5,129 nucleotides of DNA, from contig JAAYVT010000130.1 of the NCBI GenBank assembly GCA_012517025.1, forward strand, positions 1 to 5,129. Reading direction: 5' to 3'. This document shows, in pieces, positions 1-5,049 of this stretch; position 1 is the first letter of the stretch, and each line of letters starts with the position of its first letter. Made by a program: the position numbers and the translations under genes. Under the pieces are notes generated by a model. It did not search any database, was not told the origin of the DNA, and was given only the letters and a program-made list of their open reading frames with translations. Source of the DNA: Phyllobacteriaceae bacterium. Its GTDB lineage: Bacteria; Pseudomonadota; Alphaproteobacteria; Rhizobiales; Ancalomicrobiaceae.

Positions 1-9
1 CCGAACGGA

Positions 10-1488
10 TCAGATGGAGGCGGCGGAACTCTGCTGCTGCTGTTGCTGCTGGGAGACCTTGCCCGGCGCGACGTCGACCACCCAAGTGTCCTTGGTGCCG
101 CCGCCCTGGCTGGAATTCACCACCAGCGAACCCGCCGTCAACGCCACGCGGGTGAGACCGCCGGGGATCGTGCGGACGCCGTCGGCGCCGGCGAGCACGT
201 AGGGCCTGAGGTCGACGTGGCGTGGCGCGACGCCCTCGTCGACGAAGGTCGGGCAGGTGGAGAGCGCCAGCGTCGGCTGGGCGATGAACTTCTCCGGATG
301 CGCCTCGAGCTTCTTGCGGAAGGTCTCGATCTTGGCCTTGTCGGCCTTCGGGCCGACCAGCATGCCGTAGCCGCCGGAACCGTCGACCTCCTTGACCACC
401 AGCTCGGGCAGATGATCGAGCACGTATTTCAGCGCGTCCGGCTCGCGGCAGCGCCAAGTCGGCACGTTGTGCAGGATGGCGTCCTTGCCGGTGTAGAAGC
501 GGATGATCTCCGGCATGTAGGAATAGACGGCCTTGTCGTCGGCGACGCCGGTGCCGACGGCGTTGGCCAGCGTCACGTTGCCGGCGCGGTAGGCCGAGAT
601 CAGGCCGGGCACGCCGAGCACCGAATCCGGTCGGAACGTCAGCGGATCGATGAAGTCGTCGTCGATGCGGCGATAGATCACGTCGACCCGCTTCGGGCCT
701 TCGGTGGTGCGCATCCACACCACGTTCTCGCGGACGTAGAGGTCCGAACCCTCGACCAGCTCGGCGCCGAGCTTGTCGGCGAGGAAGGAGTGCTCGTAAT
801 AGGCCGAGTTGAACGGGCCGGGGGTCAGCACGCACACCGTCGGATCGGCCGAGGCGGAGCGCGGCGCCATCGACTTCAGGGTGGCGAGCAGCTCGTCGGC
901 GTAGTTCTCGACCGGCGCGATGCGGTGACGGGCGCACAGATCGGGGAAGAGCCGCAGCATCACCTCGCGGTTCTCCAACATGTAGGAGACGCCGGAGGGG
1001 GTGCGGGCGTTGTCTTCCAGCACGTAGAAGGTGTCGGGATCGACGCGGACGAGATCGATGCCGGCGATCGACACCCAGATGTCGTGCGGCAGCGAGATGC
1101 CCTGCATCTCCGGACGGTAGCAGGGGTTGCGATAGACGAGGTCCTCGGGAATCACCCCGGCCTTGACCACCTCACCCTTAGAATAGACGTCCTTCAGGAA
1201 CATGTTGAGCGCGGTGACGCGCTGTTCCAGGCCCTCGGCGAGACGATCCCATTCGGGGCGCGCCAGCACGCGCGGCACGATGTCGAAGGGAATCAGTCGC
1301 TCCTCGCCCTCGGCGTCGCCGTAGACGTTGAAGGTGATGCCGATGCGGCGAAACAGCAGTTCCGCCTCGTTGCGACGGCGGGAGAGAACCTCCGGGGGCG
1401 TGTTCTTCAACCAATCCGAGACGATTTCGTAGCCGGACCGAATTTCCGAGCCGAATGCGGACATTTCGTCGAATGCCGTGGCCACCAT
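10..1488 (-). CDS. Circularly permuted ATP-grasp protein (COG2308/DUF407 family)
   Basis: The 492-residue product belongs to the circularly permuted ATP-grasp type 2 family. These are predicted ATP-dependent carboxylate-amine ligases, usually encoded beside alpha-E (DUF403) and transglutaminase-like proteins; the true substrate is unknown. Visible family blocks are LIPFDIVPRVL near residues 65-75, VLEDNARTPSG near 156-166, TPGPFNSAYYEHSFLADKLG near 222-241, a long conserved stretch with YRRIDDDFIDPLTFRPDSVLG near 272-292, a glycine-rich VVKEVDGSGGYGM loop near 364-376, RHVDLRPYVL near 423-432 and SSQGGGTKDTWV near 459-470. The length is normal for the family. I chose the ATG at 1488 because GAGGGAG (1500-1506) lies 11 nt upstream and the protein then begins MVATAFDEM, as relatives do; an in-frame GTG at 1518 has a poorer ribosome site. 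The C-terminus is unusual, with seven consecutive glutamines followed by SSAASI. The usual partner genes, if present, would lie left of position 1. Family assignment is firm, biochemical role is not. Confidence 0.93.
   Translation of the reverse strand: MVATAFDEMSAFGSEIRSGYEIVSDWLKNTPPEVLSRRRNEAELLFRRIGITFNVYGDAEGEERLIPFDIVPRVLARPEWDRLAEGLEQRVTALNMFLKDVYSKGEVVKAGVIPEDLVYRNPCYRPEMQGISLPHDIWVSIAGIDLVRVDPDTFYVLEDNARTPSGVSYMLENREVMLRLFPDLCARHRIAPVENYADELLATLKSMAPRSASADPTVCVLTPGPFNSAYYEHSFLADKLGAELVEGSDLYVRENVVWMRTTEGPKRVDVIYRRIDDDFIDPLTFRPDSVLGVPGLISAYRAGNVTLANAVGTGVADDKAVYSYMPEIIRFYTGKDAILHNVPTWRCREPDALKYVLDHLPELVVKEVDGSGGYGMLVGPKADKAKIETFRKKLEAHPEKFIAQPTLALSTCPTFVDEGVAPRHVDLRPYVLAGADGVRTIPGGLTRVALTAGSLVVNSSQGGGTKDTWVVDVAPGKVSQQQQQQQSSAASI
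31..51 (-). repeat. CAG/CAA trinucleotide run encoding a polyglutamine tail
   Basis: Seven glutamine codons in a row (CAG four times, one CAA, CAG twice on the plus-strand order read as ctg/ttg) sit just before the stop codon of the ATP-grasp gene. A nearly pure triplet run can change copy number by replication slippage without breaking the frame. It lies outside the conserved ATP-grasp fold, so the tail is probably a flexible extension. Confidence 0.85.
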
Positions 1489-1499
1489 CGCGTTCGCGT

Positions 1500-1506
1500 C
1501 TCCCTC
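1500..1506 (-). promoter_or_regulatory. Shine-Dalgarno of the ATP-grasp gene
   Basis: The minus strand reads GAGGGAG here, 11 nt before the ATG at 1488. It supports that ATG over the in-frame GTG at 1518, which would add ten non-conserved residues. Spacing is slightly long but usable. Confidence 0.6.
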
Positions 1507-1587
1507 GTGGCTGCACACGCCCTGAGCATGCCTCTCGGCTCATATTCGACCCTGCCCGGTACCCACGCAAGCGGCTTCGATCGGCAG

Positions 1588-1622
1588 GAAAACCCTTAGT
1601 TCGTATCGATTTTGCATAAGCT
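1588..1622. promoter_or_regulatory. A+T-rich patch, possible divergent promoter region
   Basis: This is the only clearly A+T-rich stretch between two divergently transcribed genes. It would give a leader of roughly 100 nt to the ATP-grasp gene and roughly 300 nt to the SdhL gene. No motif close to a sigma-70 consensus is present, so the call rests on composition and position only. Confidence 0.3.
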
Positions 1623-1883
1623 TGCGGCGAGATGCCCAAGATGTGGGCGAGTTTGGCGGTCATCACGTCGATACCGCCGCTCTCGCGCCGGCGCAGACGC
1701 GCTCCGGCGTTCGGGTGAAGAGCAGAAGTTGCGATTCCGATGGAATTTCGTGCGGAGGCGACGGCCCGATCGCCGGCTGCCTTTCGCGCGGACGCTCTGG
1801 CCTGCGTCGCTCGCCGTTGTCGTCGGCGGGGCGGCGGACTAGCCTCCTGGCCGAACTCGTCGGAAAAGGGCGGCCGCCCCGGT

Positions 1884-1905
1884 CTCCGGCGTTGGCGCCG
1901 GAGGC
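1884..1905 (+). promoter_or_regulatory. Hairpin that encloses the SdhL Shine-Dalgarno
   Basis: CTCCGGCG (1884-1891) and CGCCGGAG (1896-1903) form a perfect 8-bp stem with a TTGG loop; one wobble and one further G-C pair can extend it. The 3' arm contains most of the GGAGG ribosome binding sequence (1900-1904), which lies 9 nt before the ATG at 1914. Folding would mask the site and lower translation. There is no U run after it, so it is not a simple terminator. In G+C-rich DNA such stems also arise by chance. Confidence 0.5.
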
Positions 1906-1913
1906 GACCGACC

Positions 1914-2732
1914 ATGACGCTGCGTCTCGATCGCGACACCACGCTCTGCATCTCGATCTCCGCCCGTCCGGGCAACACCGGCACCCGCTTCCACAATCAC
2001 CTCTACGAGGAACTGGGGCTGAACTGGGCCTACAAGGCCTTCGCCGTCACCGACGTCGTCGGCGCGGTCGCCGGCATCCGGGCGCTCGGCATCCGCGGCG
2101 CCGCCGTGTCGATGCCGCACAAGGAGGCGGTGATCCCGCTCGTCGACGAGCTGGCGCCGTCGGCCGCCGCCATCGGCGCGGTCAACACGCTGGTCAACGA
2201 CGCCGGCCGTCTCACCGCCCACAACACCGATTACGTCGCCGTCGCCCGCCTCGTCGTCGACCACGGCGTCGATCCGGCCACCCCCGTGGTGCTGCGCGGC
2301 TCCGGTGGCATGGCCAAGGCGACTGCCGCCGCGCTTTGCGACGCCGGCTTTGCGACCGGCACCATCGTCGCCCGCAACCAGGCGAGCGGGACGGCGCTGG
2401 CCGAACGCTGCGGCTGGGCTTGGCGGCCCGAACTCCCCGAGGTCGACGGCGCCCTCCTCGTCAACGTCACCCCGATCGGCATGGCCGGCGGTGCCGAGGC
2501 CGAGGATCTCGCCTTCCCCGAAGCCATGATCGCGGCCGCCGCCACCGTCTTCGACGTCGTCGCGTTGCCGCCGGAGACCCCGACCATCCGCGCCGCCCGC
2601 CGCCTCGGCCGCCCGGTGATCACCGGCGCCGAGGTGATGACGCTGCAGGCGGTCGAGCAATTCGTCCTCTATACCGGCATTCGCCCGAGCGAAGACGCGA
2701 TCGCCCGCGCCGCCGCCTTCTCGCGGGCGTGA
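1914..2732 (+). CDS. Shikimate dehydrogenase-like oxidoreductase (HI0607/SdhL subfamily)
   Basis: The 272-residue product is a two-domain NADP(H)-type oxidoreductase of the AroE superfamily. Its N-terminus follows the HI0607 pattern (LCISISARPGNTGTRFHN, residues 11-28) instead of the canonical AroE GNPIxHSxSP motif. The catalytic lysine is in SMPHKE (K70) and the catalytic aspartate in AHNTDY (D106), matching the Lys/Asp pair of AroE. The dinucleotide loop is RGSGGMAKA (128-136), followed by ARN (153-155) where canonical AroE has the NRT-type phosphate clamp. NVTPIGM and LQAVEQFVLYTG are further family blocks. The start is set by GGAGG 9 nt upstream and by the N-terminal match; the frame is open to 1740 but that extension is arginine-rich and unlike the family. 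Members of this subfamily are reported to oxidise shikimate only weakly, so this is probably not the housekeeping aroE. The deacetylase gene follows after 32 nt in the same direction, suggesting an operon. Confidence 0.92.
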   Translation: MTLRLDRDTTLCISISARPGNTGTRFHNHLYEELGLNWAYKAFAVTDVVGAVAGIRALGIRGAAVSMPHKEAVIPLVDELAPSAAAIGAVNTLVNDAGRLTAHNTDYVAVARLVVDHGVDPATPVVLRGSGGMAKATAAALCDAGFATGTIVARNQASGTALAERCGWAWRPELPEVDGALLVNVTPIGMAGGAEAEDLAFPEAMIAAAATVFDVVALPPETPTIRAARRLGRPVITGAEVMTLQAVEQFVLYTGIRPSEDAIARAAAFSRA

Positions 2733-2764
2733 CGTCCGAGATCCGCCACGGAGTGTCGCATCCC

Positions 2765-3796
2765 ATGAAGATCGTCTGGTCCCCCGACCATCTCGGCCAG
2801 TCCGGCCACGTCGAACTCGGCGCAGGCGTCATCGAACCCGGCTACGAATGCCCCGAACGCCTCGCCTACGTGCTCGATCGCTGGCGCGAACGCGGTCTCG
2901 GGGAGGAGCTCGCGCCGACGGCGCAGAGCCTCGACGTCGCCCGCCGCATCCACGCCCCCGACTACGTCGACTTCCTCGCCGAGGCGTGGAACCTGTGGAC
3001 GGCGGCGGGCTATTCCGGCCCGGCGCTGCCGATGGTGTGGCCGACCCACAATCTGCGCGACGACTTGAAACCGAAGGCGATCCGGGCGCTGCTCGGGTAC
3101 TACAGCTTCGACGGCGGCTCCTCCTTCGTCGCCGGCACCTGGACCGCGGTCGCCTCGTCCTATGCGGTGGCGTTGACCGCCGCCGATCTGGTCGCCGGCG
3201 GTGAACGCGTCGCCTTCTCCGGCTGCCGCCCGCCCGGCCATCACGCCGGCCGCCGCACCGCCGGCGGCTACTGCTATTTGAACAACGCCGCTTGCGCCGC
3301 CGAACGCCTGCGCGAGCGCGGCGCGTCGCGCGTCGCGGTGCTCGATCTCGACTTCCATCACGGCAACGGCACGCAGGAGATCTTCTGGCGCCGCTCCGAC
3401 GTGCTCTTCGTCAGCCTGCACGGCGATCCGGCGACCGAATACCCGTTCTTCCTCGGCACCGCCGAGGAGACCGGGGCCGGGGAGGGCGAGGGCTTCAACC
3501 TCAACCTGCCGATGCCGGCGGGCTCCGCCTTCGACGTCTGGGGCGAGAGCCTGGAGGTCGCCTGCCGCAAGATCGCCGCGACCGGCGTCGACGCGCTCGT
3601 CGTCTCGCTCGGCCTCGACACCTTCGAGGGCGATCCGATCAGCCACTTCCGCCTGAAGCGCGAGGATTATCCGCGCGTCGGCGCCCGCCTCGCCGCGCTC
3701 GGCGTGCCGACGGTGTTCGTGCTCGAAGGCGGTTACGCGGTGGCCGACATCGGCGTCAACGCCGTCGGCGTGCTCGAGGGCTTCGCGGGCGTCTGA
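2765..3796 (+). CDS. Class II histone deacetylase / acetylpolyamine amidohydrolase family enzyme
   Basis: The 343-residue product is a zinc-dependent deacetylase of the arginase/HDAC fold, predicted to hydrolyse an acetyl-amide in the cytoplasm. The complete active site is visible: the tandem histidines H159-H160 in CRPPGHHAG, zinc ligands D196 and H198 in LDLDFHHGNGTQ, the third ligand D285 in LGLDTFEGDP, and the catalytic tyrosine Y324 in LEGGY. All sit one residue after the Mycoplana ramosa AphA positions as I recall them, and E17 is shared. The acidic positions E106 and E117 of AphA, which bind the polyamine, align by my gapless count with R107 and G118, so the substrate may not be a polyamine. 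I chose ATG 2765 (GGAG at 2750-2753); an in-frame GTG at 2753 lacks a ribosome site. It is the second gene of the unit begun by the SdhL gene and is followed by a hairpin terminator. Confidence 0.93.
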   Translation: MKIVWSPDHLGQSGHVELGAGVIEPGYECPERLAYVLDRWRERGLGEELAPTAQSLDVARRIHAPDYVDFLAEAWNLWTAAGYSGPALPMVWPTHNLRDDLKPKAIRALLGYYSFDGGSSFVAGTWTAVASSYAVALTAADLVAGGERVAFSGCRPPGHHAGRRTAGGYCYLNNAACAAERLRERGASRVAVLDLDFHHGNGTQEIFWRRSDVLFVSLHGDPATEYPFFLGTAEETGAGEGEGFNLNLPMPAGSAFDVWGESLEVACRKIAATGVDALVVSLGLDTFEGDPISHFRLKREDYPRVGARLAALGVPTVFVLEGGYAVADIGVNAVGVLEGFAGV

Positions 3797-3804
3797 ACGC
3801 CGAA

Positions 3805-3830
3805 GACCCCGGTCGGGAGCGGCCGGGGTC
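3805..3830. terminator. Convergent hairpin terminator
   Basis: GACCCCGG (3805-3812) pairs with CCGGGGTC (3823-3830), and inner pairs (one T-G wobble, then C-G and G-C) continue the stem to 11 pairs around a GGAG loop. It lies in the 57-base gap between two converging genes, 8 bases after the deacetylase stop and 23 bases beyond the ferritin-like stop, so it can serve both strands. There is no proper U run on either side, only TTC on the minus strand, so efficiency is uncertain. Confidence 0.65.
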
Positions 3831-3853
3831 GAAGGCGGGCGGAGCGGACGGTC

Positions 3854-4333
3854 TCAGACGGTGGTCGGCATCGGCTTGCCGGCCGCGGCGGCGGCGATCC
3901 ACTTCTCGAGCTCGCGGACGTGGCCGGTCTCCTCGGCGACGAACTCCTTGGCGAGCGCCTTGATCTCCGGGTCGTCGGTGGTCTCGAGCACGTGGGCGTA
4001 GAAGTCGAGGCCGGCCTTCTCCGCCGCCAGCGCGATGGTCAGCGCCTCGTCGCGGGCGAGGAACGGATCGGCGCCCCAGATCGCGGCGCGCTCCGGGCTC
4101 TCGCCCTGCGGCCAATGGTAGTCCTGCGGCGCCATCTCCGGGATTTCGCGGAAGCCGGAACGCGCCTTGGCGTCGCCCATGTGCAGCTTGGAATAGTCGG
4201 AGAGCCGGCGGAACAGCTTGCCGACCTCGGCGTTGCCGTAGGTCTCCATGCTGTCGGCGAGCTCGCCGAAACGCAGCATCGCCTCTTCCTCGACTTTGAG
4301 GGCATAGGCCAGGAATTCTTCGACGCTCTTCAT
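3854..4333 (-). CDS. Rubrerythrin-like ferritin-domain protein
   Basis: The 159-residue protein has the four-helix ferritin-like pattern. Helix 1 contains VEEEAMLRF (E15-E17), helix 2 DYSKLHMGDA (H51), helix 3 LAAEKAGLDFY (E105) and helix 4 VAEETGHVRELEKW (E134, E135, H138), which supply carboxylates and histidines for a diiron site. It has no C-terminal rubredoxin domain, so it needs an external electron donor. The first ExxH motif of classical rubrerythrin is altered: S48 stands where glutamate is expected, while H51 is kept. A middle segment (about 60-95) rich in Pro, Trp and Tyr is family-specific. The start at 4333 is supported by AGGAG 9 nt upstream. It lies 89 nt downstream of the FeSII-type ferredoxin gene on the same strand with no obvious terminator between, although a CCCGATCGGG palindrome (4407-4416) lies in the gap. 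A role in oxygen or peroxide removal is inferred from the fold and the neighbour. Confidence 0.85.
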   Translation of the reverse strand: MKSVEEFLAYALKVEEEAMLRFGELADSMETYGNAEVGKLFRRLSDYSKLHMGDAKARSGFREIPEMAPQDYHWPQGESPERAAIWGADPFLARDEALTIALAAEKAGLDFYAHVLETTDDPEIKALAKEFVAEETGHVRELEKWIAAAAAGKPMPTTV

Positions 4334-4422
4334 CTCGAGGGTCTCCTCGTCGCTTCGTCGTCGGGTCCGCCGCGCCGGCCGGGCGAGACGCGTCGCGCGC
4401 GCCCCGCCCGATCGGGGTCGGA

Positions 4423-4797
4423 TCAGTCGGAACCGCCGGGCTGGTCGCCGGCGAACTTCACCAGGATGTCCTGGTCGCGCACGATGGTCTGGCAGGCGAG
4501 CCGATACTTCGGCATGACGTCGTTGGTCTCGGCGTCGGTGATCTCGGCGGCGGAGATCTTGCCGAGCGACTTCAGCAGGCTCTTCTCCTTGTCGGTCAGC
4601 ATCGAGCCCATGGTCTTGCCGGTGAGCGTCACCACCTCGACCAGACAGGATCCGCATTCGCCGTCGCGGCATTCGAACGGGATCGGGATCTTGTGCTTCT
4701 CGGCGACGGAGAGGATCGTGCCGCGATCGCCGGCGACGGCATAGACCGTCACGTCCTTGGCGAGCGCATGGCGGGAGGAAAACGTCACGTTGGCCAT
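4423..4797 (-). CDS. fdxD: FeSII/Shethna protein II-type [2Fe-2S] ferredoxin
   Basis: The 124-residue protein carries the plant-type cluster motif C43-x4-C48-x2-C51 in FECRDGECGSCLV and the fourth cysteine C102 in YRLACQTIV. Beyond the ferredoxin core it matches FeSII of Azotobacter vinelandii along its length: the MLTDKEKSLLKSLGK segment (66-80), an extra acidic loop (about 82-95) and the PGG-type C-terminus. In A. vinelandii FeSII, once oxidised, binds nitrogenase and shields it from oxygen; the Rhodobacter capsulatus homologue FdxD is co-regulated with nitrogenase. The start at ATG 4797 follows GGAG (minus strand, 4805-4808) with 7 nt spacing and gives the family N-terminus MANVTFSS. The reading frame is open upstream to 5067, but that part has no ferredoxin similarity and crosses the promoter. 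A sigma-54 promoter and NifA-type site precede it. First gene of a probable operon with the ferritin-like gene. Confidence 0.92.
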   Translation of the reverse strand: MANVTFSSRHALAKDVTVYAVAGDRGTILSVAEKHKIPIPFECRDGECGSCLVEVVTLTGKTMGSMLTDKEKSLLKSLGKISAAEITDAETNDVMPKYRLACQTIVRDQDILVKFAGDQPGGSD

Positions 4798-4817
4798 CGG
4801 GGGGCTCCGTATCTCGT

Positions 4818-4831
4818 GTGTCCCAGGACAC
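4818..4831. repeat. Small inverted repeat in the fdxD leader
   Basis: GTGTCC-CA-GGACAC is a perfect 6-bp dyad separated by two bases, 21-34 nt before the fdxD start codon and upstream of its ribosome site. The 2-nt centre is too tight for a good RNA hairpin unless the inner pairs open, so a protein operator is also possible. No function is established. Confidence 0.4.
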
Positions 4832-4912
4832 GGGGTTGGCCCTCGCCACCCGCCGGCGGCGGCCGAGGCCAGCCGCCGCGCGCGTTTCGCGAGGATCGTG
4901 TCGTCGTCTGAC

Positions 4913-4929
4913 AGCAAGCCCCGCGCCAA
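4913..4929 (-). promoter_or_regulatory. Sigma-54 (RpoN) -24/-12 promoter for fdxD
   Basis: The minus strand reads TTGGCGCGGGGCTTGCT. Against the consensus YTGGCACG-N4-TTGCW there is one mismatch (A to G), and the invariant GG (4927-4926) and GC (4915-4914) have the required 10-bp separation. Transcription would start near 4902, giving a leader of about 105 nt. Promoters of this type need an enhancer-binding activator, and a NifA-type site lies upstream. Confidence 0.8.
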
Positions 4930-5022
4930 CCCGTGATTTCGGCGGAAAACGGCCGTATTTCGTTCGCTTTTCCCCCGCTGCCGGGACCGCGTGCCGGCGC
5001 CTCGACGCATCTGTCGGGAAAA

Positions 5023-5038
5023 TGTCGGGGTCGCGACA
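5023..5038. promoter_or_regulatory. NifA-type upstream activator sequence (TGT-N10-ACA)
   Basis: TGTCGGGGTCGCGACA has the TGT-N10-ACA core of NifA binding sites and a wider TGTCG-N6-CGACA symmetry. Its centre is about 128 bp upstream of the predicted start site, within the usual range for NifA sites. The central T of the fuller TGT-N4-T-N5-ACA consensus is absent in both orientations. Under roughly two-thirds G+C, a chance match in 330 bases is a few-percent event, and here it pairs with a sigma-54 promoter and an fdxD gene. Confidence 0.72.
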
Positions 5039-5049
5039 GCCCCTGTCGC
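5033..5049. repeat. Perfect 7-bp inverted repeat overlapping the activator site
   Basis: GCGACAG-CCC-CTGTCGC is a perfect inverted repeat with a three-base centre. Its left arm contains the ACA half of the NifA-type site. It may be a second symmetric operator or an accident of repeated TGTCG/CGACA pentamers. No U run follows on either strand, so a terminator is unlikely. Confidence 0.55.

Larger units (their letters stand above)
1489..1913. other. Divergent intergenic region, no gene seen
   Basis: About 425 bases separate the ATP-grasp start from the SdhL start. Frames in this stretch are open but arginine-rich, with no recognisable family, and they run on into the coding sequence of neighbours in wrong frames, so I call no gene. 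The least G+C-rich part is about 1588-1622 (contains ATCGAT and AAGCTT) and is the natural place for divergent promoters, but I found no convincing -35/-10 pair on either strand and no GG-N10-GC sigma-54 element on the plus strand. The right end holds the GGGCGGCCGCCC palindrome (1868-1879) and the hairpin over the SdhL ribosome site. Confidence 0.6.

Noticed and set aside
43..1599. Long plus-strand open frame of about 518 codons opposite the ATP-grasp gene
   Set aside because: Its translation is rich in His, Asp, Val, Gly and Arg with no recognisable family, and it is fully antisense to a well-conserved gene; a shadow of codon bias.
1178..1996. Minus-strand open frame crossing the intergenic region, including a segment starting MTAKLAHILGISPQAYAKS
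   Set aside because: The short segment looks protein-like but the frame runs into arginine-rich sequence overlapping the ATP-grasp start in the wrong frame; no ribosome site or family supports it.
1839..2660. Minus-strand frames opposite the SdhL gene
   Set aside because: Low-complexity Gly/Asp/Val/Arg translations antisense to a clear enzyme gene.
1622..2764. Upstream in-frame extension of the deacetylase gene
   Set aside because: It overlaps the whole SdhL gene in another frame and is an arginine-rich shadow; the deacetylase family N-terminus begins exactly at ATG 2765.
2669..3646. Minus-strand open frame opposite the deacetylase gene
   Set aside because: No domain recognisable; antisense to a gene with every catalytic motif in place.
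3920..4744. Plus-strand open frame spanning both minus-strand genes
   Set aside because: Its translation mirrors the ferritin-like and ferredoxin genes in antisense and has no family signature.
4927..4937. Possible IHF site next to the -24 element (CAA...TGATT)
   Set aside because: Spacing is off by one from the YAA-N4-TTGATW pattern and it would overlap the promoter, where IHF is not expected.
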